From Candidatus Aminicenantota bacterium (GTDB taxonomy: Bacteria; Acidobacteriota; Aminicenantia; Aminicenantales; Aminicenantaceae): 19,216 bases of DNA. Location of the stretch: the NCBI GenBank assembly GCA_030620655.1, contig JAUXEH010000014.1, positions 1 to 19,216 on the forward strand, given 5' to 3'. Positions 7,649 through 16,808 of this stretch are shown here, one piece after another; position 1 is the stretch's first letter, and every line of letters begins with the position of its first letter. The notes below the pieces were generated by a model, which had not been told where the DNA came from, ran no database searches, and saw only the letters and a program-made list of their open reading frames with translations. Made by a program: the position numbers and the translations under genes.

Positions 7649-9406
7649 ATGAAACAAGGTGAGATCATCCGTGTGGCGGGCCCCCTGGTGGTGGCATCGG
7701 GATGCCTGGGAGCGAAGATGTATGACATGGTCCGGATCGGGGAGATGGGCCTGATCGGCGAGATAATCGAGCTGAAAGGCGAAAACGCCTTTATCCAGGT
7801 CTACGAGGACACGATCGGCATCGGCCCCGGGGAGCCGGTCTATCTAACGGACATGCCGTTGAGCGTGGAACTGGGACCCGGGCTGATCAGCTCCATCTTC
7901 GACGGCATACAGCGTCCCCTGGATGTGATCCGCGAGCGGGAGGGAGATTTCGTCACACGAGGCATCGATGTCCCCCCACTCGACCGGCAGAAGGCGTGGA
8001 CATTCACCCCCCTGGTCGAGGAAGGCCAGGAGGTCAGCGAGGGAGATTTTCTGGGCGAGGTGGAGGAAACTCCTCTGATCAAGCACCGGATCATGGTTCC
8101 CCCCGGGATCACGGGCCAGGTCAAGGAGATCAGGAAGGGAGAATTCCACGTCGATGAGACCGTCGCCGTCATCGAGAGCGAGGGAGAGTCCGCGAAGATC
8201 AAAATGTTCCAGACCTGGTCCGTCCGCAAAAACCGGCGGGTATCGGAGCGCCTCATGCCCGACACGCCTCTGGTCACGGGCCAGAGGGTCCTGGACACCC
8301 TGTTCCCCCTGGCCAAGGGCGGGACGGCCTGTGTGCCGGGGCCGTTCGGGAGCGGCAAGACCGTGGTCCAGCACCAGCTTGCCCGCTGGTCGGACGCCCA
8401 GATCATCGTGTTCGTGGCCTGCGGCGAGCGCGGCAACGAGGTGGCGGACCTGCTGCTCAGTTTCCCGGAACTCGAAGACCCCCACACGGGGCGCCCCCTG
8501 ATGGAGCGCACCATCATCATCGCCAACACGTCCAACATGCCGGTGGCGGCCCGTGAGGCCTCCATCTACACCGGGATGACCATCGCCGAATATTTCAGGG
8601 ACATGGGGTATTCCGTCGCCCTGATGGCCGACTCCACCAGTCGCTGGGCCGAGGCCCTGCGGGAGATCTCGGGCCGGATGGAGGAGATGCCGGGCGAGGA
8701 AGGCTATCCCGCCTACCTGGCGAGCCGGCTCGCCGAGTTCTACGAGCGGGCCGGCAAGGCGGTGTGCTTGGGCTCGGACGAGCGCATCGGAGCCTTGAGC
8801 GTGATCGGTGCGGTCTCTCCTCCCGGCGGGGACCTGTCCGACCCTGTCGTACAGTCCACCCTCAAGGTGGTCAAGGTGTTCTGGGCACTGGATGATCGGC
8901 TGGCCAATGCGCGCCACTTCCCCGCCATCAACTGGCTGAACAGCTACTCGCTCTATATCGAGAACATCAAGGATTTCTGGAAAACCGAGGTGGCCGAGGA
9001 CTTCCTGGATCTCCGTCAGGAGGCCATGCGCCTGCTGGAGGAAGAGGCGGAGCTGCAGGAGATCGCCCGGTTGGTGGGTGTGGAGTCCCTGTCTCTGCGG
9101 GACCGTTTGATCCTCGAATCAGCCCGTTCCATCCGGGAGGACTTCCTGCACCAGAACGCCTTCCATCCCCAGGATACCTACACCTCGCTGCGCAAACAGT
9201 ACCTCATGCTGCGGGCCATAATCCATTTCCACAGTTCGGCCCTCAAGGCCCTGGAGCAGGGGGTGGAAATGGAGAGCATCCTGGGCCTTAGCGTGCGCGA
9301 GACTATGTCCAAGATCAAGTTCCTGAGCGAAGAGGACACCGGTGCTTTGGATGTTTACATCGAGATCGACAGCGCCTTCAGGGAACTGCTCAAGACTCAA
9401 CAGTGA
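7649..9406 (+). CDS. ntpA: V-type ATPase catalytic subunit A
   Basis: Subunit A hydrolyses or makes ATP in the A3B3 head. The 585-residue protein contains the Walker A loop GPFGSGKT (231-238, Lys237), the catalytic loop GERGNE (259-264, Glu260 and Arg261), the long [18 protein letters not shown] segment and the A-subunit-specific bulge domain (about 110-190), which separates it from F-type beta subunits. Numbering is one below that of E. hirae NtpA (Lys238, Glu261, Arg262). The ATG at 7649 has AAGGAAGGGA upstream; a TTG two codons earlier is less likely. Length is normal and nothing is missing. Confidence 0.97.
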   Translation: MKQGEIIRVAGPLVVASGCLGAKMYDMVRIGEMGLIGEIIELKGENAFIQVYEDTIGIGPGEPVYLTDMPLSVELGPGLISSIFDGIQRPLDVIREREGDFVTRGIDVPPLDRQKAWTFTPLVEEGQEVSEGDFLGEVEETPLIKHRIMVPPGITGQVKEIRKGEFHVDETVAVIESEGESAKIKMFQTWSVRKNRRVSERLMPDTPLVTGQRVLDTLFPLAKGGTACVPGPFGSGKTVVQHQLARWSDAQIIVFVACGERGNEVADLLLSFPELEDPHTGRPLMERTIIIANTSNMPVAAREASIYTGMTIAEYFRDMGYSVALMADSTSRWAEALREISGRMEEMPGEEGYPAYLASRLAEFYERAGKAVCLGSDERIGALSVIGAVSPPGGDLSDPVVQSTLKVVKVFWALDDRLANARHFPAINWLNSYSLYIENIKDFWKTEVAEDFLDLRQEAMRLLEEEAELQEIARLVGVESLSLRDRLILESARSIREDFLHQNAFHPQDTYTSLRKQYLMLRAIIHFHSSALKALEQGVEMESILGLSVRETMSKIKFLSEEDTGALDVYIEIDSAFRELLKTQQ

Positions 9407-9419
9407 GGGACGCAACACC

Positions 9420-10796
9420 ATGTACAAAGAATATCTGACCGTATCGAATATCACGGGCCCATTGGTCATAGTCGAGAAGATCACCGACGTGAAATACGGC
9501 GAGCTGGTGGAGATCGAGACCGCCGAGGGGCTGCTGCGCCGCGGTTCGGTGCTCGATATCTCCACCGACCGGGCCGTGGTCCAGGTCTTCGAGGGCACGA
9601 CCGGCCTGGATGTGGACAAGTCGAGGATTCGGTTCCTGGGCCGGTCCCAGAAGCTGGGCGTCTCGGAAGAGATCGTGGGCCGCATCTTCGACGGATCGGG
9701 AAATCCCAAGGACAAGGGCCCCCAGATCATTCCCGATAAGATGCTCGATATCAACGGCAATCCCATCAACCCCCAGGCCCGGGACTATCCCTCCGAGTTC
9801 ATCCAGACGGGCATCTCATCGATCGACGGCATGAATCCGCTGGTCCGGGGTCAGAAGCTGCCGCTCTTTTCCGGGAGCGGCCTGCCGCACCCCCGTATCG
9901 CGGCCCAGATCGCCCGTCAGGCTACGGTCCTGGGCAAGGAGGAAAAATTTGCCGTGGTATTCGGCGGCATGGGGATCACCTTCGAGGAGGCCAGCTTCTT
10001 TATCGAGGATTTCCGCAACACCGGGGCCCTTGAGCGTGCGGTGCTGTTCCTCAACCTGGCCAACGAGCCGACCATCGAGCGCATCGCCACTCCCCGGCTG
10101 GCGCTGACCTGTGCGGAATACCTGGCCTTCGAGCTGGACATGCACGTGCTGGTCATCTTGGTGGACTACACCTTCTATGCCGAGGCCCTGCGCGAGATCT
10201 CTGCGGCCCGCAAGGAGGTGCCGGGCAGACGCGGCTACCCCGGTTACCTTTATACTGACCTGGCCTCCATGTACGAGCGGGCCGGCCGCATCAAGAACAA
10301 GGCCGGTTCGATCACCTACATCCCCATCCTGACCATGCCCGAGGACGACAAGACCCACCCCATCGCGGACCTCACCGGCTACATCACCGAAGGCCAGATC
10401 ATACTCAGCCGGGAGCTGCACCGCAGGGGCATCTACCCGCCCATCGACGTGCTGCCGTCGCTGTCCCGCCTCAAGGACAAAGGGATCGGCGAGGGCAAGA
10501 CCCGGGAGGATCATGCCGATGTTCTCAACCAGCTGTTCGCCTGTTATGCCCGCGGGAAAGAGGCCCGGGAGCTGGCCCTGATCCTGGGCGAGGCCGCCCT
10601 TTCGGAGGTGGACAAGCTGTTCCTGGCGTTCGCCGACGGGTATGAGGAGCGGTTCATACGGCAGGGTGAGTTCGAGGCCCGCTCCATCATCGATACACTC
10701 GATCTGGGCTGGGAGCTGCTGCGCACCCTCCCCCGGGCTGAGTTGAAGCGCATCCGCCCGGAATTCATGGAAAAATACTACCCGCAGGAACAATGA
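9420..10796 (+). CDS. ntpB: V-type ATPase regulatory subunit B
   Basis: Subunit B alternates with A in the head and completes each catalytic site. The 458-residue protein starts [16 protein letters not shown]. In place of a Walker A loop it has [16 protein letters not shown] (150-165), the mark of the non-catalytic B type. The arginine finger is present as Arg350 in [12 protein letters not shown], the same residue number as in E. hirae NtpB. Also conserved is [20 protein letters not shown] (270-289). The ATG at 9420 follows GAGGGA; an in-frame ATG at 9342 lies inside ntpA and would add a non-conserved tail. The stop overlaps the ntpD start (ATGA). Confidence 0.97.
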   Translation: MYKEYLTVSNITGPLVIVEKITDVKYGELVEIETAEGLLRRGSVLDISTDRAVVQVFEGTTGLDVDKSRIRFLGRSQKLGVSEEIVGRIFDGSGNPKDKGPQIIPDKMLDINGNPINPQARDYPSEFIQTGISSIDGMNPLVRGQKLPLFSGSGLPHPRIAAQIARQATVLGKEEKFAVVFGGMGITFEEASFFIEDFRNTGALERAVLFLNLANEPTIERIATPRLALTCAEYLAFELDMHVLVILVDYTFYAEALREISAARKEVPGRRGYPGYLYTDLASMYERAGRIKNKAGSITYIPILTMPEDDKTHPIADLTGYITEGQIILSRELHRRGIYPPIDVLPSLSRLKDKGIGEGKTREDHADVLNQLFACYARGKEARELALILGEAALSEVDKLFLAFADGYEERFIRQGEFEARSIIDTLDLGWELLRTLPRAELKRIRPEFMEKYYPQEQ

Positions 10797-11404
10797 GGCT
10801 GAACGTCAACCCCAACCGCATGGAGCTGCTCCGGCTGCGCAAGCGCCTGGTGCTGGCCGAGCGGGGCCACAAGCTGCTCAAAGACAAGCTGGAAGAGATC
10901 ATGCGGCGTTTCCTGGAGATCATGCGCGAGCTTTCGCAGCGCCAGAAAGGCGTGGGCGAGCGGCTCGACAAGGTGTTCCTGTCTTTTGCCCTGGCCCGCT
11001 GCCGGCACTCTCAGGAGGAGCTGGAAGGGCTCATCCCCGAGGGGGAGCTGCGCCTGGATGTCGAGCCCCAGAAGGTCTTCAACATCTCCATCCCCAAATT
11101 CGCTCTCAAGCAGCTGAAGGTGTCGGAGTACGACCTGATCGGCACGGAGAGTGAGATCGACGTGGGCTTGAAGACCATGCGGGAGCTGCTGCCGGACCTC
11201 ATGGAGATCGCCCGCCTCTGGAAAGCGGTGGAGCTCCTGGCCCGCGAGATCGAGGTCACGCGGCGCAGGGTCAACGCACTGGAACACATCCTCATCCCCA
11301 ACATCAAGGAAACCATCAAGTACATCTCGAACCGTCTGGAGGAGATGGAGCGGTCCTTCCAGGTCCAGCTAATGCGGGTCAAGGAGATCATCGGTGAGCA
11401 CTAG
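10793..11404 (+). CDS. ntpD: V-type ATPase central-stalk subunit D
   Basis: Subunit D is the rotor shaft that turns inside the A3B3 head. The 203-residue protein starts with the invariant style [18 protein letters not shown] (2-19) and has two long antiparallel helices, with the second beginning near residue 130 and containing [23 protein letters not shown] (156-178), the strongest D-subunit signature. The middle, about residues 60-125, is the less conserved globular part. Length is slightly below the usual 210-230. It begins within the ntpB stop and its last 11 bases overlap the next gene's GTG start. Confidence 0.95.
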   Translation: MRLNVNPNRMELLRLRKRLVLAERGHKLLKDKLEEIMRRFLEIMRELSQRQKGVGERLDKVFLSFALARCRHSQEELEGLIPEGELRLDVEPQKVFNISIPKFALKQLKVSEYDLIGTESEIDVGLKTMRELLPDLMEIARLWKAVELLAREIEVTRRRVNALEHILIPNIKETIKYISNRLEEMERSFQVQLMRVKEIIGEH

Positions 11405-12044
11405 AGCACGCATGAACACACAACTGTTTCCGCGTCTTTTGGCTGTCACGTGCCTGGTTGTTTCCCTGTGTGTCCTGCCGCATATCGGCTGCCGGTCGGA
11501 GGGCGGCGCACAGGAATCTCGCGCTCAGAAGGAGGAACCGCCTGCTCCCCGGACCAATCCGGCGGCCGCCGCGGACGCCCTGAGGGACGCGGCGCTCGAG
11601 GGGAGACTGCAGGCTGTGCTCTCCGCTCTCAGTAAAGGGGCGGACGTAAACGCCATGGATCAGGAGAGGCGGTCGGCACTGATGCTGGCGGCCTTCAACG
11701 GCCATACAGAGGTTGTGCGTGCCCTGATCGAGAAGGGAGCGAGTGTCAACGCCACCGACAGCATGGGGCGGACCGCCCTGATGTTTGCGTCCAGCGGCCC
11801 CAGTCCGGACACGGTCCGGCTGCTCCTGGAAAACAAGGCGGAGCCGGATGTCCAGGACTCGGGGGAGGGGTGGACGGCCCTCATGTTTGCGGCCGGGGAG
11901 GGGCTGGCCGAGGTGGTTCAGGTCCTATTGGAACACGGCGCGGACAGGACGCTCAAAGATGTGGATGGGGACACGGCCCTCGATTTCGCCAGAAAAAACG
12001 GGCACGCGTTCGTCGTACGCCTCCTGGACAGGGACGGGCGGTAG
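11394..12044 (+). CDS. Exported ankyrin-repeat protein
   Basis: The 216-residue protein has an N-terminal signal (basic start, hydrophobic core to about residue 29, then Cys33 in PHIGC), a Glu/Pro/Ala-rich linker and about five ankyrin repeats from residue 60 (hallmarks GADVN, ALMLAAFNGHTEVVRALIEKGA, TALMFA, LLLE). The repeats mediate protein binding and no enzyme domain is present. It is likely periplasmic or lipid-anchored, though His at the third place before Cys33 makes the lipobox poor. I chose the GTG at 11394 because AAGGAG lies 7 bases upstream inside ntpD; the ATG at 11412 has no such site. The 11-base overlap places it in the ATPase operon, but a role with the ATPase is only inferred. 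It ends 8 bases from the convergent namZ-like gene. Confidence 0.88.
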   Translation: MSTRARMNTQLFPRLLAVTCLVVSLCVLPHIGCRSEGGAQESRAQKEEPPAPRTNPAAAADALRDAALEGRLQAVLSALSKGADVNAMDQERRSALMLAAFNGHTEVVRALIEKGASVNATDSMGRTALMFASSGPSPDTVRLLLENKAEPDVQDSGEGWTALMFAAGEGLAEVVQVLLEHGADRTLKDVDGDTALDFARKNGHAFVVRLLDRDGR

Positions 12045-12052
12045 AAACGCCG

Positions 12053-13327
12053 CTAGTAGAGGAGGTAGGGCTTCCTCTGCCGGAGGAAAAGCTCCTCGTC
12101 ACTGCGCACATTGTCTAGCAAATCCGGGAAGGAGAGCTCCCCGCGGAGAAATCGGGCCAGGCCGTCCGTGCCGAACATCCGGGTCAGGCTGCTGGATTTC
12201 CGGTATATCTCTTCGGGGTACTGCTCCCTGAGCACACGAATGAGCTCCAGGGAGAAGCGGACGGAACGGAACCGGCTCCTGTCCTTGATATGGATCCGCA
12301 TCCCCTGACAGACACGGTCCTTGTAGGGCGGGTCCTGGACTTTCCCGGCGATGGTCCGGGGCGTGAATGATAATCTCTCCAGGTCAACGTCTTGAAGGAC
12401 TTCCCGGGGCATCAGGCCGGCGACCAAGTCCGGGTCCACCCAGGGCGCACCCCACAGCAGGAAGGGCTCGTCGGTGCCCAGGCCCTGGTTCAGGATGATG
12501 CCCCCCAGCAGGCCGGTGCCGGGATAGGCCACCGCCGCATCCGGAGTCGGGATGTTGGGGGAGGTGGGGATCCACTCGAGCCCCGTGTCCTGCCAGCTTT
12601 GGTGCCGCTCCCAGCCCTGCATGAGGACGAGGTGCAGGTCGACGTCTCCCTTGACCCAGCCTTCGCCCTTCATCATGGCCGCCAGCTCAGCGCAGGTCAG
12701 GCCGTAGCGGATGGGGATCGGCAGGGCGCCGATAAAGGACTCGAATTCCGGGATGAGCAGAGGGCCTTCCACCAGGACTCCGCCGCAGGGATTGGGGCGG
12801 TCGAGCACGTAGACGGGGAGCCCGGCCTGGGCCGCGGCCTCCATCACGTACTTGAGGGTGGTGATGTAGGTGTAAAACCGCGTGCCCACGTCCTGGATGT
12901 CGTACACGAAGGCATCGATGTGCGCCACCTGCTCCGGCGAGGGGCGGCGGGCTTTCCCGTACAGGCTGAAGATCCGGACGCCCTCCAGGCTGGTGTCGGC
13001 GACCTTCTCACCCCCCTCGATCCGGCCCGTGAATCCGTGCTCCGGAGAAAATATGGCCCGGACCTCCGCACCCCTGTCCAAGAGGGCCTTGTGGAGAGGG
13101 TCCCCGCCCGGGAGGACCGCCGTGTGGTTGACGACCAGGCCCAGCCGTTTCCCCTTGAGCTCTCTGGGAAGCCGCTCCACAAAGGACTCGATCCCCAGCT
13201 TGACCCGGGCTCCCTGTGGGGCCTGAGATGAGGGGACGGGGGAGGAGGCCGCTGCGGAGAGAAGCAGAGGCGGCAGCAGGGAAAAAGCCACCAGTCTGGC
13301 CCTGAACCTGAGTGACGTGTATCTCAT
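12053..13327 (-). CDS. NamZ/DUF1343-type exo-beta-N-acetylmuramidase family protein (GH171-like), divergent
   Basis: Proteins of this family release N-acetylmuramic acid from peptidoglycan fragments. The 424-residue protein has a signal peptide (about 1-36), and family marks GLVVNHTAV (63-71), IFSPEHGF (92-99), YDIQDVGTRFYTYI (142-155) and LDRPNPCGG (175-183). Two other hallmarks are altered: the usual RHGMT-like motif reads RYGLT (207-211), and the EGTN...SEGRGT-like segment after YPGTG reads GGIILNQGLGT (275-285), losing its acidic and arginine residues. Substrate or activity may therefore differ from known NamZ enzymes. The ATG overlaps the stop of the dCMP deaminase gene (ATGA), making it last in the tat operon. 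Family assignment is firm; function is less so. Confidence 0.88.
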   Translation of the reverse strand: MRYTSLRFRARLVAFSLLPPLLLSAAASSPVPSSQAPQGARVKLGIESFVERLPRELKGKRLGLVVNHTAVLPGGDPLHKALLDRGAEVRAIFSPEHGFTGRIEGGEKVADTSLEGVRIFSLYGKARRPSPEQVAHIDAFVYDIQDVGTRFYTYITTLKYVMEAAAQAGLPVYVLDRPNPCGGVLVEGPLLIPEFESFIGALPIPIRYGLTCAELAAMMKGEGWVKGDVDLHLVLMQGWERHQSWQDTGLEWIPTSPNIPTPDAAVAYPGTGLLGGIILNQGLGTDEPFLLWGAPWVDPDLVAGLMPREVLQDVDLERLSFTPRTIAGKVQDPPYKDRVCQGMRIHIKDRSRFRSVRFSLELIRVLREQYPEEIYRKSSSLTRMFGTDGLARFLRGELSFPDLLDNVRSDEELFLRQRKPYLLY

Positions 13328-13833
13328 CCGTACTGGTGCTGGTCGTCGATGATGTCGTTCTCTTTCCAGTCCTTGGCCCACTGGCTGATCCGGAATGTCT
13401 TCATCCCGCCGTCGGCCGTGGAACTGATCACCTGGTTCAGCCCGCAGTTGATGATCATCTTCTTGCAGATGAAGCAGGGGAAGGCGTCGATGGGACGGTG
13501 TTCACCGTAGGTGCTGCCGTAGATGTACATGTCCCCGCCCAGCAGGCTGACTCCGGCCCTGGCGGCGTTGATGATGGCGTTCTGCTCGGCGTGCACGCTC
13601 CGGCACAGCTCGTAGCGCTGGCCGTGGGGGATATTCAACTTGTCCCGGAGGCATTCCCCGTGCTCGAAGCTGTCCTTGGTCTTGCGCGGCGCCCCCACAT
13701 AGCCGGTGGATATGATCTGGTCGTCCCGGATTATGATAGCACCGATGGAGCGCCGGAAGCAGGTGCTGCGGCGGGCCACCTCCTTGGCGATGCCCAGGTA
13801 GTACTCGTTTTTGGTGGTACGCTTTGGGGTCAT
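13324..13833 (-). CDS. dCMP deaminase family protein (ComEB-like)
   Basis: Deoxycytidylate deaminase turns dCMP into dUMP, feeding dTMP synthesis. The 169-residue protein has the catalytic zinc motif HAEQNA (His81, Glu83) and the paired PCFIC (Cys120, Cys123), plus the family's insert between residues 52 and 79 with Cys61, His58 and Cys77, which in ComEB-type enzymes can bind a second zinc. Length fits the family. GGAGG lies about 7 bases upstream within the end of the previous gene, and the start is an ATGA overlap with it. The stop overlaps the NamZ-like gene in the same way. Confidence 0.92.
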   Translation of the reverse strand: MTPKRTTKNEYYLGIAKEVARRSTCFRRSIGAIIIRDDQIISTGYVGAPRKTKDSFEHGECLRDKLNIPHGQRYELCRSVHAEQNAIINAARAGVSLLGGDMYIYGSTYGEHRPIDAFPCFICKKMIINCGLNQVISSTADGGMKTFRISQWAKDWKENDIIDDQHQYG

Positions 13834-14369
13834 AGAAAAGCCTCCAGCTTTTTATGGAATTTTTCCAGGGTCCCGTCGTTCTGGATGACGAAATCCGCCA
13901 TCCGCATGCATGTCTCCAGCTGCTGGGCGTTCCGGTCCCGGGTCTTCTCCTCATCTTCTTTGGCCGTGAATTCCTCCAGGGAGGCCGCCGACTCGTTGCG
14001 CCCCCGCGTCAGCGCCCGCCGGTACCGGACCTCTACGGGAGCGTCGATGGCCAGCAGCACAAAATTCTCCTGGCGGCGCCAATACTCGATCTCGCTCGGA
14101 TTCCGGATGCTGTCGATGATGCTGTCGCTCGAGACCTTCTCCATGACGCGGCGGGCCAGGATGTCCGGGCCGAACCGCTGCCTCAGGTCGTTGCCTTCTC
14201 TGATCAGGTTATCCCGGGTCGGCTCCAGGTTCCTTCGCCGCAGTTCGTCCCGGATGACATCGGACTGGGAATAGTAGGCGAAGCCGAGGCGCTTGAAAAA
14301 GGCCGCTGCCTCGCCCTTGCCCGAGGCGTTGGTGCCGGTCAGTCCGATGAGTCTTCTGTCTGTCTTCAT
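13830..14369 (-). CDS. P-loop kinase of the dephospho-CoA kinase/UPF0200-like group, probable nucleotide kinase
   Basis: The 179-residue soluble protein begins with a Walker A loop GTNASGKG (12-19) followed by Glu, a GKG form as in adenylate kinases but without the usual following Thr. Downstream are SDVIRDELRRRNLEPT (36-51), LRQRFGPDILARR (62-74), a DSIRNPSE segment (86-93) and APVEVRYRRALTRGR (110-124). This order resembles archaeal UPF0200 and dephospho-CoA-kinase-like proteins. The neighbour is a dCMP deaminase, so a deoxynucleoside monophosphate kinase is a reasonable guess, but the substrate is unproven. Starts and stops overlap both neighbours by ATGA. The start at 14369 was chosen from the P-loop position; the open frame upstream is a shadow of the aldehyde dehydrogenase gene. 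Confidence 0.8.
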   Translation of the reverse strand: MKTDRRLIGLTGTNASGKGEAAAFFKRLGFAYYSQSDVIRDELRRRNLEPTRDNLIREGNDLRQRFGPDILARRVMEKVSSDSIIDSIRNPSEIEYWRRQENFVLLAIDAPVEVRYRRALTRGRNESAASLEEFTAKEDEEKTRDRNAQQLETCMRMADFVIQNDGTLEKFHKKLEAFL

Positions 14370-16009
14370 TTGGAAAATAGGCCGGGGATGCTTCGGATGA
14401 AATTGAGCAGCGGGACCTTGCGGAGGATGTCTCCGAGTCGGGGGGCGAGGGCTCCCAGGGCCCTGGCTTTCCGGCCAGCGCTCGGATGGTGGTACAGGGA
14501 TGCAGCGTTCTCGAAGAGGGAGCGCGTGCGTCGGCTGTAGGGGAACCACCACAGCAGGTCCTTTTTCCTGGCGAAGTCGAAGCTCCGGTACTTGATGTTC
14601 ATAAGCTCCAGCATGCCGTAGGGGCCGTGCGAGCGGCCGAAGCCCGTCTGTTTGATGCCTCCCCATATGGCGTTCGGCTCGGGAAAGGTGGTCATGTGAT
14701 CGTTGACCGAGACCGTCCCGGTCTCGATGGCGTCCGCCAGCGCGGCCGCCGTCCGCCGGCTGCGGGTCCAGACCGAGGCCGTGAGGCCGTACTCCGAGTC
14801 ATTGGCCAGATCCACCGCCTCCTCGTTCTTTTCGAAAGTCATGATGGGAAGAGTGGGCCCGAAGGTCTCCTCCCGCATGATGCGCATGGAGTGGTCGACC
14901 TTAGTCAGGACCGCCGGCCTCAGGAAGTATCCCTTCAGTCCCGACACCCTGTCTCCCCCGCAGAGGACTTCCGCCCCCCTATCCACGGCATCCCGGATAT
15001 GTTCTTCGACCAGGCGCAGCTGCGGTAGTGTTGTCATGGGACCCAGGTCCGTATCCTCTGCCAGAGGATCCCCCACCTCGATCTCCCGGGTCAGGGCCGT
15101 GACCCGCTCCGTGAATTCCCCGGCGATATCCGTGTGGACATAGGCCCGTTCGATGGAGCCGCAGCTCTGGCCGCAGTTACAGAACGCGCCCCACACGGCC
15201 CCGCGGGCCGCCCGCTCCACATCCGCGTCGCGGCACACGATCATGGGGTCTTTGCCCCCCAGTTCCAGGGTGAGGTTGGTGAGGTTGCGGCTGGCCAGAG
15301 CCATGATCTTCTTACCGATCACGCTGCTTCCGGTGAACATGACCGTCTGCACGTCGGGCGATGTGACCAGTCCCTCGGCATACTGGGTCTGGCAGGGGAT
15401 GACGTTTAAAACACCCGGAGGAAGGCCGGCTTCCAGGAATATCTCGCCCAGCAGAAGGCCGGTAAGGGCCGTGGTGCTCGAGGGACGCAGGATCGTTGTG
15501 TTCCCCGTTGTCAGGGCGCTCAGGCAGTCGAAGGCGGGGATGAGGAAGGGGAAGTTCCACGGCGCGATAATGAGGGTCGGGCCCAGTGGCTGGAAGCGGA
15601 ACTCCGATCTCTTGTGATAGAAGAGGAAAATATGCGGTCGGGATCTCCGGGGCCGGGAGTTTTTAACGCCGGCCCGGGCGTAATAGTCCAGGGCCTCGAG
15701 TACGGGGAAGATCTCCATGGACCAGTTTTCTGTAGGGGGGCCGCCTTTTTCCCGGGCGATGGTCTCCGCCACCTCCGCCCCCCGCTCGAGCAGGATCTTT
15801 TTGGCGCGCAGGAAGATCTGTTTTCTCTCTTTGGCCGGCACGTCCCGCCACCCCGGGAAGGCCGACTTGGCCGCCTGCACGGCCAGGTCACAGTCCCGGG
15901 GAGACCCCAGGCTGAACCGGCCTACCGGCTCCAGTGTGGCGGGGTTGATGGATTCCTGGGATTCGCCGGTATCGACGCGCCGCCCGGCCAAAATCAGGCG
16001 CCCGTCCAT
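14366..16009 (-). CDS. Aldehyde dehydrogenase family protein with C-terminal extension
   Basis: An NAD(P)+-dependent aldehyde dehydrogenase of 547 residues. Catalytic parts are present: Asn152 in PWNFPF, Glu249 in LELGGKDP, Cys283 in NCGQSCGS and ETFGP (381-385). The cofactor motif normally K-P-x-E reads RPSS (175-178): Arg replaces the usual Lys and Ser replaces the Glu that favours NAD+, so NADP+ use is possible. After the usual end near residue 485 there are about 60 further residues, basic and amphipathic, ending in a hydrophobic helix (PLLNFIRSIPGLF) that could touch the membrane. The aldehyde substrate is unknown. The gene lies 22 bases downstream of tatC and overlaps the kinase start by ATGA. 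Confidence 0.92.
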   Translation of the reverse strand: MDGRLILAGRRVDTGESQESINPATLEPVGRFSLGSPRDCDLAVQAAKSAFPGWRDVPAKERKQIFLRAKKILLERGAEVAETIAREKGGPPTENWSMEIFPVLEALDYYARAGVKNSRPRRSRPHIFLFYHKRSEFRFQPLGPTLIIAPWNFPFLIPAFDCLSALTTGNTTILRPSSTTALTGLLLGEIFLEAGLPPGVLNVIPCQTQYAEGLVTSPDVQTVMFTGSSVIGKKIMALASRNLTNLTLELGGKDPMIVCRDADVERAARGAVWGAFCNCGQSCGSIERAYVHTDIAGEFTERVTALTREIEVGDPLAEDTDLGPMTTLPQLRLVEEHIRDAVDRGAEVLCGGDRVSGLKGYFLRPAVLTKVDHSMRIMREETFGPTLPIMTFEKNEEAVDLANDSEYGLTASVWTRSRRTAAALADAIETGTVSVNDHMTTFPEPNAIWGGIKQTGFGRSHGPYGMLELMNIKYRSFDFARKKDLLWWFPYSRRTRSLFENAASLYHHPSAGRKARALGALAPRLGDILRKVPLLNFIRSIPGLFSK

Positions 16010-16031
16010 CGGTTTCCGGCCCGCCGGGGCC

Positions 16032-16808
16032 CTACCCGGAGAGGTCCTCCTCCGACTCTTCGTCCCGGGCGCGCTGCTTCTGTTTCCCGACCACCAGGGC
16101 GATCAGGATGCTCAAACCGTAGAGGCCCAGCATGGGGACGGCGATGATGCTCTGCGTGAACATGTCGGGGGTGGGGGTAATGACCGCCGCGATGACGAAA
16201 ATCAGCAGCACCGCATACTTGAAGTGCTTGATCATCACCCGTGCGGAGATGAGTCCCATGCGGGCGAGGAAGAACACCAGGGTGGGCATCTCGAAAACCA
16301 GGGCGATCCCCAGGATGATCCGCAGGGACAGGCTGAAGTACTGGTCAATCGTGATGAGGGCCTGGAACTCCCCCCCCATGTTCAGGAAGAAGTTGCAGGC
16401 AAAAGGAAAGACCACCAGGAAGGCGAAGGCGGCGCCGCCGGTGAAAAAGACTGTGGTGAACAGGACGAAGGGGATGACGTTCTTCCTCTCCTTCCGGTAG
16501 AGGCCGGGAGCCACGAAATACCAGACCTGGAGGAACAAAAACGGCGCCATGGCGAAGATGGCGGTCATGAAAGCTACCTTCATGTATAGAAAAAAAGGGG
16601 CGGGGAGGGAGTTGAAAACGAGCTGTTCTCCCTCAGGGAGGAACCGCGTGATGGGCCTGGCCAGGATGTTGAAGATGTCCTTGCTGAAGAACCAGGCAGG
16701 GATGACGGCGGCGATCACGGCGATAAAGGAGTAGAATATCCGCTTGCGCAGATCCTCGAGGTGCTCGAGGAAGGTCATGTTGTCAGGAGACTTTTTTCCC
16801 TTGCTCAT
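16032..16808 (-). CDS. tatC: Twin-arginine translocase subunit TatC
   Basis: TatC binds twin-arginine signal peptides and with TatA moves folded proteins across the cytoplasmic membrane. The 258-residue protein has six predicted membrane helices, the N-terminal signature MTFLEHLEDLRKRI (11-24), the loop motif FNSLPAPFFLYMK (65-77) and the signal-binding glutamate Glu107 in APGLYRKER. The C-terminus is a charged tail. The ATG at 16808 has GGAG close upstream and overlaps tatA by 26 bases; an ATG at 16778 (starting MTFLEHL) would remove the overlap but has no ribosome site. No protein with a clear twin-arginine signal is encoded in this window. Confidence 0.96.
   Translation of the reverse strand: MSKGKKSPDNMTFLEHLEDLRKRIFYSFIAVIAAVIPAWFFSKDIFNILARPITRFLPEGEQLVFNSLPAPFFLYMKVAFMTAIFAMAPFLFLQVWYFVAPGLYRKERKNVIPFVLFTTVFFTGGAAFAFLVVFPFACNFFLNMGGEFQALITIDQYFSLSLRIILGIALVFEMPTLVFFLARMGLISARVMIKHFKYAVLLIFVIAAVITPTPDMFTQSIIAVPMLGLYGLSILIALVVGKQKQRARDEESEEDLSG

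Noticed and set aside
9342..9419. Extended N-terminus for ntpB
   Set aside because: These codons lie inside ntpA in another frame and encode no conserved residues; ATG at 9420 has a ribosome site and the family N-terminus.
11394..12044. Ankyrin gene as part of a toxin, effector or immunity system
   Set aside because: It has a signal peptide, no toxin or enzyme domain, and no partner gene of such a system nearby.
13219..13327. Twin-arginine signal on the NamZ-like protein, which would link it to the Tat genes
   Set aside because: The N-terminus has separated arginines (RFRAR) but no consecutive pair in the S-R-R-x-F-L-K context, so it looks like an ordinary Sec signal.
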